Counted from the first letter of the stretch, positions 32,921 to 42,318 are shown. The stretch is DNA of 46,315 nt from Acetatifactor muris (GCF_024623325.1 NZ_JANJZD010000037.1:1-46315), one strand, 5' to 3'. The notes: generated from the letters alone by a model not told the origin. Program-made: numbers and translations.

Positions 32921-33835
32921 ATGAAGACGAAACTACTCAGAAAACTGAAGAAAAATGCGCTGGATATTGTGATTGCGGTCATCCTTTTTTTCCTGTCAAT
33001 CGCCATGCTGTATCCTTTGATGTACGAACTTGCCGTATCCCTGAGCACACCGGAAAGTCTGGTGACGGCGCCGAAGATCATGTGGTTTACCCGGGAATTT
33101 TCCACCCTGTCCTACGAGCTGCTTTTTAAAGAGACAAATGTGTTAACCGGTTATAAAAACACCATGATTATCATGTCGATAGGCCTTGTGCTCAATATGG
33201 TGCTGACAATGATTCTGGCGTATTTCCTGTCCAGAAAGAGCTATAAGGTGAAGCTGAAAAAGCCGATCACGGTGATGATTATCATTACCATGTACTTCAG
33301 CGGGGGGATGACGCCCATGTTTCTTCTGGTCCGGGATCTGGGGCTTTTCAACAGCTACTGGTCCGTTATCCTTCCGGGAGCAATCAGCACTTACAATGCG
33401 ATTCTGCTGCGTTCCTTCTACCAGTCGATTCCGGACAGTCTGGATGAATCGGCGGAGCTGGACGGGGCGGGACATGCCACGATTCTGTTTAAAATCTATA
33501 TGCCGTTGTCAAAGCCGGCCATGGCGGTAGTGGCCATGTACTATGGTCTGAGTCATTGGAACAGATGGTTTGAGCCATCTCTGTATCTTTCGGACAATCA
33601 GAAGCACCCGCTGGCATTGATGCTGAGGAAACTGCTGATTGCCACTGACGCCGCAGGGGCCAGAGGAATGCTGGGCTCCACCCAGACCTATGTAAGTCAG
33701 CTTTTGTATGATGAAATCAATACTTCCATGAGTGCAGCGCTTGTAATCGTGGCAACCGTACCGTTTCTGCTGATCTATCCGTTCCTGCAGAAGCATTTCC
33801 AGACCGGAGTCATGATCGGATCGCTGAAGGGCTGA
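32921..33835 (+). CDS. ABC sugar transporter permease 2 (LplC/MalG type)
   Basis: 304 aa, GGGAGGTGG before ATG. Six hydrophobic segments and the EAA motif DESAELDGAGHATILFKIYM with SKPA downstream. Forms the heteromeric channel with permease 1. The family is that of polysaccharide/oligosaccharide CUT1 importers of Firmicutes. Confidence 0.93.
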   Translation: MKTKLLRKLKKNALDIVIAVILFFLSIAMLYPLMYELAVSLSTPESLVTAPKIMWFTREFSTLSYELLFKETNVLTGYKNTMIIMSIGLVLNMVLTMILAYFLSRKSYKVKLKKPITVMIIITMYFSGGMTPMFLLVRDLGLFNSYWSVILPGAISTYNAILLRSFYQSIPDSLDESAELDGAGHATILFKIYMPLSKPAMAVVAMYYGLSHWNRWFEPSLYLSDNQKHPLALMLRKLLIATDAAGARGMLGSTQTYVSQLLYDEINTSMSAALVIVATVPFLLIYPFLQKHFQTGVMIGSLKG

Positions 33836-33883
33836 AAAAGAGCCGCCGTATAAAGAAAAGGTAAAACGGGAGGAAAGAAAAAG

Positions 33884-35569
33884 ATGAGGATTGAGACAAT
33901 TGTTACATCAGAGGAATTATCTGCCATTCGTGCAGGACGACAGGCGGAAATAAATTTTCAGCCCATGACGGAGGAGGTACACAGACATTACACAGAGCTG
34001 GCCAGGGAGAGGGCGAATAAAATCATGGACGCGGAGAGCATTTCCCCGGAAAAGATTCCCGGGAACTGCTATTACATTTCACATTTCGGCAGCGATGAGG
34101 CCGACGGAAGATCGCCGGAGAGTGCATGGCAGACCATAGAACGTCTCCACAGAGCCTTTGAGACGCAGGAGGTGACAGCGGGCGACGGCGTTTTCTTTGA
34201 GCGGGGAAGTGAGTGGAACAGCCGATTCCACACAGAGACAATGGGGGATTACGCATTGCTTCTGATGCCGGGAATCACCTATTCCGCATATGGAACCGGC
34301 AGGAAGCCTGTATTTATGAACTGCCTGAGCGGAAGCGGAAAGGAGAAGTGGCGGGAGACGGAGTACCCAAATGTATGGGCCTATACAGGGAATGCGGGCG
34401 GCCGATACGGGGATGTGGGCAACATCGTCTGCGACGGCGGAAAAGCCTATGGAATCAAGGTGACTCCCCATGAGCCCAATCATCCTTACCAGCCCGGTGT
34501 AAAGACTGTGGATTCCGGTATGGTGACAAATAAAATGGAGGTATTTCATTCCGGTGATACCCTTTTTCCCAATCCGGGCGGACTGTGCAATAATCTGGAG
34601 TTTTTTCACGATTATGAGGCAGAAGTCCTGTATCTGTACTTTGACAGGGGGAATCCGGGTGCGTATTTTTCAGAGATTATGATTTCCAGGCGGGGGAATG
34701 TTCTCCGCAGCGAAGTAAAGTCAACAGATATCATGGTAGACAATCTGTGTGTAAAATACGGCGGTTCCCACGGAATGAACCTGGTGGACTGTGAAAATGT
34801 GACGATTCAGAACTGTGAGCTGGGCTGGATAGGCGGCAGCCTTCAGGAGATGACGGGAACAGTGCGCTATGGAAATGCCATTGAGAACTGGGGAGAATGC
34901 GACGGCTTTTATATCAGAAGCTGTGTGGTATATGAATGCTACGACGCCCAGCTGACCACCCAGTATATCAGCGGAGAACCGGCATGTATCATGCAGAATA
35001 TTGAGTTTTCCGGAAATGTGCTGGCATTCTCCAATTCCCCCATCGAGCTTTGGAATAACAATACACCGGAAAAGCTGGGGACGGAGAACGAGAATCAGTT
35101 TTTGCATGTGCGTGTTATGGATAATTATATGTTCTATTCCGGTTATCAGTTTGGTCATCAACGGCCGGTGAAGAACGGAAGCTTTGGCTGTCTGGGGGCG
35201 AAGGGATTCTACGAAGTATTTAAGGATACGGAAATAACGGATAATGTGATGCTGTATTCTGCGGTGATGCTGCATTATACCCGCTCGGTGGGGTACAGAA
35301 ATTCTCCGTATGGCATTATGCTTGACAGAAATGTGTATGCGATGCAGAAGGATAAGAAATATTATGCCAAAAGCTGCGAGTATCCGGAGACCAATGAAGG
35401 AAGCGCCCGCCTGTATCCCTATTCCCGGGAGGCCCTGGAGACACTGGTATCCCTGGGGACTGAGGAGAACAGTGTGTTCTACTGGTATGACAGTTTCCTG
35501 TTCCCGGAAGAGGAGCAGGGCGTGTATCTGATGCTGAATGTATGGGACCCGGAGAGCGGGGAGCAGTAA
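33884..35569 (+). CDS. right-handed beta-helix protein, putative polysaccharide-active enzyme
   Basis: 561 aa, GGGAGGAAAG before ATG, no signal peptide, 48 nt after permease 2. Residues 1-~60 are helical; then YYISHFGSDEADGRSPESAWQTIERL and GDGVFFERGSEW, an opening common to beta-helix glycoside hydrolases/lyases of the GH141-like kind. A series of short beta-strand coils follows (VTIQNCELG, YIRSCVVYECYDAQL, IEFSGNVLAFSN). Catalytic residues cannot be assigned. As the last gene of the importer operon it probably acts on imported oligosaccharide. It is unrelated in detail to the GH28-like proteins at 6002 and 40578. Confidence 0.65.
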   Translation: MRIETIVTSEELSAIRAGRQAEINFQPMTEEVHRHYTELARERANKIMDAESISPEKIPGNCYYISHFGSDEADGRSPESAWQTIERLHRAFETQEVTAGDGVFFERGSEWNSRFHTETMGDYALLLMPGITYSAYGTGRKPVFMNCLSGSGKEKWRETEYPNVWAYTGNAGGRYGDVGNIVCDGGKAYGIKVTPHEPNHPYQPGVKTVDSGMVTNKMEVFHSGDTLFPNPGGLCNNLEFFHDYEAEVLYLYFDRGNPGAYFSEIMISRRGNVLRSEVKSTDIMVDNLCVKYGGSHGMNLVDCENVTIQNCELGWIGGSLQEMTGTVRYGNAIENWGECDGFYIRSCVVYECYDAQLTTQYISGEPACIMQNIEFSGNVLAFSNSPIELWNNNTPEKLGTENENQFLHVRVMDNYMFYSGYQFGHQRPVKNGSFGCLGAKGFYEVFKDTEITDNVMLYSAVMLHYTRSVGYRNSPYGIMLDRNVYAMQKDKKYYAKSCEYPETNEGSARLYPYSREALETLVSLGTEENSVFYWYDSFLFPEEEQGVYLMLNVWDPESGEQ

Positions 35570-35577
35570 GAAATGAA

Positions 35578-35608
35578 GGAGGCGGCCGCGTTTTGTGCGG
35601 CCGCCTCC
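35578..35608. terminator. strong hairpin between convergent genes
   Basis: Perfect 12-bp stem GGAGGCGGCCGC / GCGGCCGCCTCC with loop GTTTTGT, between the stop of the beta-helix gene and the end of the reverse-strand GH4 gene. No long T-run on either side; probably a two-way terminator. Confidence 0.6.
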
Positions 35609-35652
35609 GGAGGAGCTGTCTGTGACAGTTCCTCTGAAAAGGGAAATCGGAA

Positions 35653-36978
35653 TCAGTGGTACATGGACATGTAGGGACCATGTGCCTCAATCATTTCATC
35701 CACCATTTTCACCATGTCGTCGATTGACAGCTCTGCCGCGGTATGAGGCTCCAGCATGACAGCTTTGATGATATCATCCCGCTTTTTGGTGCGGGCGGCT
35801 TCGATAGTCAGAAGCTGAGGATTGATATTGGTCATGTTCATGGCGGCCAGCACAGGGGGCAGATGGCCGATATAGGTGGGATGGAAGCCGTATCCGTCCA
35901 CAAGGCAGGGCACTTCCACACAGGCCTGCTGGGGGAAATCCTCAATCAGATGTCCTGTGTTGAGCACATTGCCGCCGATTTTGATGGAAGACCCGGTACA
36001 GATTGCCTCCATAATAGAGGATGCATACTCTTTGGAACGGGTATGGTCCAGTTCTTTTTCCGTCATCATTTTCTGCCGCAGTTCTTCCCACGCCCTGATC
36101 TGCTCTTCGCATCTTCTGGGATATTCATCCAGAGGAATGTTATAGCGTTCAATGAGCTCAGGGTATTTGCTTTTCAGGTAAAACGGATTGTACTCTGCGT
36201 TGTGCTCGCTGGATTCCGTACAGAAATAGCCGAATCTGGCGATATAATCAAAACGGACCATGTCATGATGTTTTTCATTGGCATTTTTCAGGGCGGCACG
36301 GCGGCGGATTTCAGGATAGAGGTCATTACCGTCCCTGTCCTGGATGGCCAGCAGCCAGGCCATGTGATTGATGCCGGCAATGAGCTCTTTTCGACCCTCC
36401 ATTTTATCTTCCATGTCCACACGGGACAGAAGGTTTCTGGAACAGCTCTGGACACTGTGGCACAGACCAACGGTCCTGATGGAGGAATAGCGCTGAATAT
36501 AGCCGGTCAGCATAGCCATGGGGTTAGAGTAGTTTAACAGGAATGCGTCAGGACAGACCTCTTCCATATCCCTGGTGAAATCTTCCAGCACGGGGATGGT
36601 GCGCAGCGCGCGCATGATGCCGCCGATTCCCAGAGTATCTCCGATGGTCTGGCGCAGGCCGTACTTTTTGGGAATCTCGAAATCAATGATGGTGCAGGGA
36701 TCATAGCCGCCCACCTGAATCGCGTTTACCACAAAGGCTGCTCCCCGCAGAGCCTCTTTTCTGTTTTCAACGCCCAGGTAGGTCTTGAGGGCGGCACGGC
36801 CTTCGTTGACCTTTCGGTTGATGGCGGAGAGGATCTGAAAGCTGTCGGACAGCCGTGCGGCATCGATGTCATACAGTGCGATTTCGCTTTCCTGAAGGGC
36901 GGGAGTACACATGACATCACCCAGCACATTGCGGGCAAATGTGGTGCTTCCGGCACCCATAAACGTGATTTTCAGCAT
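35653..36978 (-). CDS. melA: GH4 alpha-galactosidase (MelA type)
   Basis: Start at 36978 (AAGGAGG about 9 nt before it); the frame is open further but without a site. 441 aa. The N-terminal NAD-binding opening ITFMGAGSTTFARNVLGD, DIDAARL, NPMAMLT, and the motif CHSV (173-176) are those of GH4; CHSV is the version found in alpha-galactosidases, against CHEV in alpha-glucosidases. Further metal ligand in INHMAW. The enzyme uses NAD+ and Mn2+ and hydrolyses alpha-galactosides (melibiose, raffinose, possibly B-antigen-like ends) by an oxidation-elimination route. It is transcribed divergently from the AraC gene, which likely controls it. A third NAD-dependent hydrolase in the window, next to the two GH109-type genes. 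Confidence 0.9.
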   Translation of the reverse strand: MLKITFMGAGSTTFARNVLGDVMCTPALQESEIALYDIDAARLSDSFQILSAINRKVNEGRAALKTYLGVENRKEALRGAAFVVNAIQVGGYDPCTIIDFEIPKKYGLRQTIGDTLGIGGIMRALRTIPVLEDFTRDMEEVCPDAFLLNYSNPMAMLTGYIQRYSSIRTVGLCHSVQSCSRNLLSRVDMEDKMEGRKELIAGINHMAWLLAIQDRDGNDLYPEIRRRAALKNANEKHHDMVRFDYIARFGYFCTESSEHNAEYNPFYLKSKYPELIERYNIPLDEYPRRCEEQIRAWEELRQKMMTEKELDHTRSKEYASSIMEAICTGSSIKIGGNVLNTGHLIEDFPQQACVEVPCLVDGYGFHPTYIGHLPPVLAAMNMTNINPQLLTIEAARTKKRDDIIKAVMLEPHTAAELSIDDMVKMVDEMIEAHGPYMSMYH

Positions 36979-37027
36979 ACGGTAAAACCTCCTTATAATT
37001 TTGACTGATGTGGATTGCTGTCTTTTA

Positions 37028-37056
37028 AGTCTACCAGCCGGAGCTCGAGATGACAA
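37028..37056 (-). promoter_or_regulatory. predicted promoter of the GH4 gene
   Basis: On the reverse strand: -35 TTGTCA (37056-37051), 17-bp spacer, -10 TAGACT (37033-37028), about 50 bp before the start codon. It lies in the 117-bp gap shared with the AraC gene. Confidence 0.45.
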
Positions 37057-37095
37057 TTGTATAAAGGTTGTAGAATTTGGTAAAAGGGAAGGTGT

Positions 37096-37884
37096 ATGGA
37101 AAATAAAGTCAGCAGAAGAAAAGTGTATGAGTACTCAGTTATTCCCGGGTGGTGGCACGGAGTTACACCGCTGCATTACGGGTATGAGGAATGCTGTTCC
37201 GGGCATACCTTCGGACCTGCCGCGAGACAGTATCATCTGCTTCATTATATCCTGGCAGGGAAAGGCACTTTCTGTAAGGACGGAAAAGTATATCCGGTGG
37301 AACAGGGGGATATGTTCGTGATTCTGCCGGAGGAAATTACCACCTATCAGGCGGATGAGGAGAAGCCGTGGAAGTATTGCTGGATTGGCTTTGAAGCGAA
37401 GGATACGCCGGAGTTCCTGAAGTGTGCGGTCATCCGTCAGCCGGATGTCAGGCGCCTGTTCGAGCGGGTGCGGGAGGGACAGTGGGGCCTGAAAAATGAA
37501 GGCAGTGTATTTACACTGTTGTATGAGGTTTTATGGCATTTGTCAGAGGAGAGGCCCCGAAATCACAAAACTGTAAACGATTACGCCGGATATACCAGAA
37601 ATTATCTGGAAACCATGTATGCGAAGCCCGTGTGCATTCAGGAGATTGCGGAGGTGCTGCACATTGACCGGAGGTATCTGACCACACTTTTCCGCAATGC
37701 ATATGGGATACCGCCACAGACATATCTGCTTCAGGTCCGTCTGACCCAGGCAAGAGAACTTCTGGAACAGGGGTATGGCGTGGCAGAGACAGCGGAGATG
37801 ACAGGTTTCACAGATATTTCCAATTTTTCAAGAAAATATAAGGCCATTTACGGTATGTGTCCCAGCGCTCAGCGCAGTTCCTGA
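37096..37884 (+). CDS. AraC-family transcriptional regulator
   Basis: 262 aa, GGGAAGG before ATG. N-terminal ~130 residues: cupin-like sugar-binding domain (HYILAGKGTFCKDGKVYPVEQGDMFVILPEE). C-terminal ~100 residues: two HTH motifs, the first in VCIQEIAEVLHIDRRYLTTLFRNAYG, the second ending in FTDISNFSRKYKAIYGMCP. Divergent from the GH4 gene with 117 bp between, so it probably activates it in response to an alpha-galactoside, as MelR/RafR-type regulators do; this is inferred from position. Confidence 0.9.
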   Translation: MENKVSRRKVYEYSVIPGWWHGVTPLHYGYEECCSGHTFGPAARQYHLLHYILAGKGTFCKDGKVYPVEQGDMFVILPEEITTYQADEEKPWKYCWIGFEAKDTPEFLKCAVIRQPDVRRLFERVREGQWGLKNEGSVFTLLYEVLWHLSEERPRNHKTVNDYAGYTRNYLETMYAKPVCIQEIAEVLHIDRRYLTTLFRNAYGIPPQTYLLQVRLTQARELLEQGYGVAETAEMTGFTDISNFSRKYKAIYGMCPSAQRSS

Positions 37885-37910
37885 TTTTATGAGGAAAGCG
37901 TTCTGAGAAG

Positions 37911-37938
37911 TTGCAAACGGCAGAATCTTTGTTATAAT
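37911..37938 (+). promoter_or_regulatory. promoter of the MBOAT operon
   Basis: -35 TTGCAA (37911-37916), 16-bp spacer, -10 TATAAT (37933-37938), 47 bp before the start codon. Confidence 0.7.
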
Positions 37939-37984
37939 ATAGAAATAGCCCTTTTTATATCAATTATAGCAGAAGGATAAGAGT

Positions 37985-39448
37985 ATGCTGTTTAATTCGG
38001 TTATTTTTATAGCGGTCTTTTTGCCCATTGCGTTGACAGGCTGGTTTTTATTGAACCGTCTGAAGAAGCCTTTCTATGCGAAAGCTTTTCTGACAGGAAT
38101 GTCTTTGTGGTTCTATGGATATTATAATTTGAGCTATCTGTGGATTTTGCTGGGCAGCATTTTTTTCAATTACGGAGTCAGCTGGCTTCTGGCGAAGACA
38201 GACAGGCCCGGGGGCAGACGCCGGCTTCTTGGAATGGGGCTGGCAGGGAATCTGGGTTTGCTGTTTTACTATAAGTATTTTAATTTTTTTGTGGACAACT
38301 GTAATTTTTTCTTCCACGGGAACATTGTGGTGGAAGAGATTTTGCTTCCTCTGGGAATCAGCTTTTTCACCTTTCAGCAGCTTTCCTATCTGGCGGAACG
38401 GTACAGAGGAACGATTGCACACGGAAGCTTTTGGGATTACAGCTGCTTTATCAGTTTCTTTCCGCAGCTGGTTGCCGGCCCCATTGTGCTGTACCAGGAG
38501 TTTGTACCCCAGCTTCAGAGCCCGGGTGTGAGGAGACCTTCCTGGGACTCGCTGTATGACGGCTTTTCTCTGTTCATTCTGGGGCTGGCGAAAAAGGTTT
38601 TGCTGGCGGATACGCTGGCTGTTGTGGTGAATGCGGAATTCGACAATATCCTGTATCTGGATGCCCTGTCTGCCTGGGCGGTGGTGTTCTTTTTTGTGTT
38701 TGAGCTGTACTTTGACTTCAGCGGTTACTCAGATATGGCAAGGGGACTGGGCCGGATGTTCGGCTTCCGTCTGCCGGAGAATTTCAATGCGCCGCTGACT
38801 GCCGTGTCTGTTAAGGACTTCTGGCGAAGATGGCATATGACGCTGTCGCGTTTTCTGATGACGTATATCTATTTCCCGCTGGGGGGAAACCGAAAGGGGA
38901 AGGCCAGACAGTGCCTGAATCTGGCGGCGGTGTTCCTGGTCAGCGGAATCTGGCATGGAGCCAGCTGGAACTTCGTCTTATGGGGATGTATCCATGGTCT
39001 GGCTGTCATATGGGAGACCATATTCCCGAAGCTTCGATTTCGGTGGAAGGCGGTGAATCAGCTGGTGACAGGAATCTTCCTGGCGCTGGCATGGGTTCCT
39101 TTTCGGTGTGCCACCCTGTCGGATGCCGTCCTGCTGTGGCGGAAACTGTTTGCGGGAGGGTACACGGGAATGTTCGCGGGAATCTGCAATCAGCTGCAGC
39201 TGGCTGAGAATTATGCCGTGAGAAAATTCCTGGAGATAGCGGCTCCGCAGTATGTAAATCTTTTTTATATGCTGAACTACACAGTGCTGCTGGGAATCTG
39301 TGTGATACTGGTGACCAGAGAAAAGGCAGAAGTGTGGATTGCGGAGAAAGGCAGGACGGCAAGGGGGACTTTCTGTATGGCGACTTTATTTACATGGTCA
39401 TTTATTTCCCTGTCACAGGTCAGTATTTTCCTGTATTTCAATTTCTGA
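37985..39448 (+). CDS. MBOAT-family O-acyltransferase (AlgI/DltB-like)
   Basis: 487 aa integral membrane protein with about 10-12 hydrophobic segments. MBOAT hallmarks: FFPQLVAGPIV, FDFSGYSDMARGLGRMFGF, VKDFWRRWHMTLS, and the active-site histidines in WHGASWNFVLWGCIHG (His324 and His337). Such proteins move acyl groups, usually acetyl or D-alanyl, across the membrane to surface polymers. The adjacent gene at 39461 is the usual extracytoplasmic partner. There is no DltA/DltC nearby, so polysaccharide O-acetylation is more likely than teichoic acid alanylation. Its relation to the glycan locus is unclear; it has its own promoter. Confidence 0.92.
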   Translation: MLFNSVIFIAVFLPIALTGWFLLNRLKKPFYAKAFLTGMSLWFYGYYNLSYLWILLGSIFFNYGVSWLLAKTDRPGGRRRLLGMGLAGNLGLLFYYKYFNFFVDNCNFFFHGNIVVEEILLPLGISFFTFQQLSYLAERYRGTIAHGSFWDYSCFISFFPQLVAGPIVLYQEFVPQLQSPGVRRPSWDSLYDGFSLFILGLAKKVLLADTLAVVVNAEFDNILYLDALSAWAVVFFFVFELYFDFSGYSDMARGLGRMFGFRLPENFNAPLTAVSVKDFWRRWHMTLSRFLMTYIYFPLGGNRKGKARQCLNLAAVFLVSGIWHGASWNFVLWGCIHGLAVIWETIFPKLRFRWKAVNQLVTGIFLALAWVPFRCATLSDAVLLWRKLFAGGYTGMFAGICNQLQLAENYAVRKFLEIAAPQYVNLFYMLNYTVLLGICVILVTREKAEVWIAEKGRTARGTFCMATLFTWSFISLSQVSIFLYFNF

Positions 39449-39460
39449 GAGGTATGGAGG

Positions 39461-40522
39461 ATGAGGCAAAAGAAGAAAGGTCTGATACTGCTTTTGGGCT
39501 GCATTGCCGTGGAGCTTTTCCTGATTGCGCTGGCGGTGTGGTTCTTTGACCCTTTTTATCAATATCATGCCCCTTTTCCGGGACGACAGGCGGTATTCAA
39601 TGACCGGGACAATCAGATGCCCGGAAGCATAAGAGTGATGGATTATGACAGTGTGCTGGTGGGGTCCTCTGTAGTTGAGAACTGTGACAGCGAGTTCCTG
39701 GACAGGCAGTTCGGATGCCGCTCGCTGAAGATAATACGGGCTTCCGGGTCGGCGGCGGATCTGCTCTATTATCTGGATATGGCATGGAAAGAACATGAGC
39801 TGACAAATGTATTCTGGTGCCTGGATCTGCCGGCGCTGAATTCAAATGCTCAGAATACTTTTCAGCAGGGGAATGAAATTGACTACCTGCATACCGAAAG
39901 TATATTGGATGACGGAACATACCTGTGGAATAAAGATATTCTGTTTGTGACCATTCCCAACATACTGGCATACGAGAAAATGGGGAGGAATGTGGGCGGC
40001 CACGCCTATGACTGGTCCGAGGGAAAGGAATTCAGTGCGCAGAAGGCCATGGAGGCGTATGCAAAGCCTGCGGACGTATGTGAAGCGGCAGATTTTTCCC
40101 ATAGGAAGGAAGACATCGGCAGAAATGTGGAGGCGCTGGCACAGCAGATTGAAAGCCATCCGGAGACCACATTTCGCTTCTTTTTCCCGCCCTATTCCAT
40201 GAGCTGGTGGGACTGCGCGTATGTGAACGGCGAGCTGGAGGAGAAATTCTATATTCTGGAGCAGACATTACCTGTGCTTTTGGCCTATGAGAATGTGGAG
40301 GTGTACTATTTCCAGGATGAGGTGCAGATTATCAGTAACTTGGATAATTATATGGATTTGGTGCATTATTCTCCGGAAGTCAATCAGTATATGCTGGATT
40401 GCATTGCGGCGGGCGAGAAGAGGGTGACGCCGGAGAACTGGCGGGAAGTGACAGCGGGAATGCGGGAGCTGGTGCAGCTGATCACAGGAGATTTGATTTA
40501 CAGGTATTATCCGAGGCAGTAA
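39461..40522 (+). CDS. membrane-anchored partner protein of MBOAT acyltransferase (SGNH/DltD-like)
   Basis: 353 aa, GGAGG directly before ATG, 12 nt after the MBOAT gene. One N-terminal membrane anchor (LILLLGCIAVELFLIALAVWFF), the rest outside. YDSVLVGSSVVEN resembles the GxS(S) nucleophile block of SGNH-type proteins that work with MBOAT enzymes, followed by ASGSAADLLYYLDMAW. The C-terminal YMDLVHYSPEVNQYML contains an Asp-x-x-His-like pair (DLVH), fitting the SGNH catalytic Asp/His. Probably transfers the acyl group to the polymer. Confidence 0.7.
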   Translation: MRQKKKGLILLLGCIAVELFLIALAVWFFDPFYQYHAPFPGRQAVFNDRDNQMPGSIRVMDYDSVLVGSSVVENCDSEFLDRQFGCRSLKIIRASGSAADLLYYLDMAWKEHELTNVFWCLDLPALNSNAQNTFQQGNEIDYLHTESILDDGTYLWNKDILFVTIPNILAYEKMGRNVGGHAYDWSEGKEFSAQKAMEAYAKPADVCEAADFSHRKEDIGRNVEALAQQIESHPETTFRFFFPPYSMSWWDCAYVNGELEEKFYILEQTLPVLLAYENVEVYYFQDEVQIISNLDNYMDLVHYSPEVNQYMLDCIAAGEKRVTPENWREVTAGMRELVQLITGDLIYRYYPRQ

Positions 40523-40577
40523 GGGGCGGCAGTCCGGATAAGAAAGGAATTTGATTGAGAAAGGATTCTTAAATCAT

Positions 40578-41963
40578 ATGGACAGAGAGATTGTAAAACA
40601 AAACATTTATAACAGGCTAAGCGGGGTAGAAAAGCTTCTTGCAGATATGCTTCCTTCAGAGGAGGTATATGTCGATATCCATAAATACATCCAATATGTG
40701 CGGAAGGACAGCCGGGGCCTGGAGATATGGACGGATGCATTTAATGTTGCTTTAAGGGAAGAAAAAGCCATATATATCCCCAAGGCAGAGCAGCCATACT
40801 ATATCGATGGTTCTGTGATCATACCTTCACAGCGTCACATCAGAGCGGATGAGGACGCTGTGATACGACAGCTGGAAGGGGTCAGAGTATTGATGTTCCG
40901 GAATGAACACACTGTGGATGGGACATACTGTCCGCCTGGCAGAGCGAACAGGGATTCTGATATTTCCATCACAGGAGGGAGATGGGAGGAGTCTTATACT
41001 TCGCGGGCCGGATACGGAAAGAGCGGGATGTATGATGATAACAGAAGCTTTTATGGCGTGTCAACCTGTATGCTGTTCAACAATATTGAGAATCTCAGTC
41101 TGCGGAACATGACCTTTGCCCACACTGCGGGGTTCGCCGTCCAGGCGGCGGAAATGGAGAATGCCATTTTTGAAAATATCACTTTTGAGAATTGCTATGC
41201 GGACGGACTGCATATCAACGGCAATTCTGAAAATCTCATTATACGGAATATTGCCGGAGAGGTTGGAGATGACCTTGTGGCGTTGAATATGTATGACTGG
41301 AAGAATTCCAGTGTGAACTTTGGCCCTGCAAGGAACGTACTGTGTGAGAATCTGCGGCTTGCGCCCAACAGCAGATATAAGGCGCTGAGAATCTCGCCGG
41401 GTGTGTACTATTTTGAGGATGGATCCGGTATCAACTGTGCGGTGGAGGATTTTATCATCAAAAATGTGTCAGGCATTCATACTTTCAAGCTGTATCTGCA
41501 GACCCCCAGACACAGGGTTGGGGAAGAACCCGGGAGTAAGGAAGTGGGAAGCGGTGATAATCTGTTTTTTGAAGATATTACAATTGATCTGACCCAGCCT
41601 GTGGATAAATTTGAGGAATATCTGACATCCGACAGGGTGCGGGGCGCTTTTGCAGGCTTTGAAATCGGTACAAATATCGATAATATCAGTTTTGAGAATA
41701 TTAATATCAGGTTATATCAGGACAGGTATCCCATGTCATTCCTGGCATGTGTGGGTCCAAAATCCATCCGGACAAAGGATGGCTGGGAAATTTTTGATCC
41801 CTATGTAGACTGTAAGGTAAAAAACCTCCATGCAAAAAATATAGTGGTCAACGGAGAAAAAATAGAAGATATCAGACCCTATATTTATGAAATCGTCTTT
41901 GATGACGTATACGGTGACGGACTTGCGGTGGGAAAAGGAGTGTTTGAAAGGATTTCTTCCTAA
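40578..41963 (+). CDS. GH28-like right-handed beta-helix protein
   Basis: 461 aa from ATG 40578 (an in-frame TTG at 40551 is possible; both ribosome sites are mediocre). No signal peptide. Residues ~30-90 have the pectate-lyase-3-like opening, then SITGGRWEE and beta-helix coils with CYADGLHINGNSENLIIRNIAGEVGDDLVALNMYDW: DGLH and GDD are the positions of the catalytic aspartates in GH28. The later FKLYLQTPR may replace the RIK motif. Likely an intracellular glycosidase; its substrate is unknown. It lies after the MBOAT pair and before a tRNA cluster, with no terminator recognised after it. Confidence 0.7.
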   Translation: MDREIVKQNIYNRLSGVEKLLADMLPSEEVYVDIHKYIQYVRKDSRGLEIWTDAFNVALREEKAIYIPKAEQPYYIDGSVIIPSQRHIRADEDAVIRQLEGVRVLMFRNEHTVDGTYCPPGRANRDSDISITGGRWEESYTSRAGYGKSGMYDDNRSFYGVSTCMLFNNIENLSLRNMTFAHTAGFAVQAAEMENAIFENITFENCYADGLHINGNSENLIIRNIAGEVGDDLVALNMYDWKNSSVNFGPARNVLCENLRLAPNSRYKALRISPGVYYFEDGSGINCAVEDFIIKNVSGIHTFKLYLQTPRHRVGEEPGSKEVGSGDNLFFEDITIDLTQPVDKFEEYLTSDRVRGAFAGFEIGTNIDNISFENINIRLYQDRYPMSFLACVGPKSIRTKDGWEIFDPYVDCKVKNLHAKNIVVNGEKIEDIRPYIYEIVFDDVYGDGLAVGKGVFERISS

Positions 41964-42065
41964 ATATTTATCCAATGGGACAGAAAAGGAGAACAGATCC
42001 TGGTGAAGGTCAGCCTGGAAAGGAAACAGTGAGAGCCTGCAACAGTAAAAAAGTAAAAAATTCTC

Positions 42066-42094
42066 TTGCCAAAAGGATACAGTTATGGTAAGAT
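42066..42094 (+). promoter_or_regulatory. promoter of the tRNA cluster
   Basis: -35 TTGCCA (42066-42071), 17-bp spacer, -10 TAAGAT (42089-42094), about 35 bp before tRNA-Glu. Confidence 0.7.
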
Positions 42095-42128
42095 AGATGC
42101 GTTGACAAGCCGGAAAGGCAGAAAACGC

Positions 42129-42200
42129 GGCTCCATGGTCAAGCGGTTAAGACATCGCCCTTTCACGGCGGTAACACGGGTTCGATTCCCGTTGGAGTCA
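42129..42200 (+). tRNA. tRNA-Glu (TTC)
   Basis: 72 nt: acceptor GGCTCCA pairs with TGGAGTC, discriminator A, anticodon loop CTTTCAC giving TTC, T-arm ACGGG-TTCGATT-CCCGT. Confidence 0.95.
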
Positions 42201-42244
42201 TCTGACTGTCAGAACAGTCAATATAAAAGCCCGAGAGGGTATGC

Positions 42245-42318
42245 GGACCTTTAGCTCAGTTGGTTAGAGCAACCGGCTCATAACCGGTCGGTCCTGGGTT
42301 CGAGTCCCCGAAGGTCCA
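42245..42318 (+). tRNA. tRNA-Met (CAT)
   Basis: 74 nt: acceptor GGACCTT pairs with AAGGTCC, discriminator A, anticodon loop CTCATAA giving CAT, T-loop TTCGAGT. It could be elongator Met or the Ile2 type modified to lysidine; the first acceptor pair G-C rules out a typical initiator tRNA. Confidence 0.9.
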
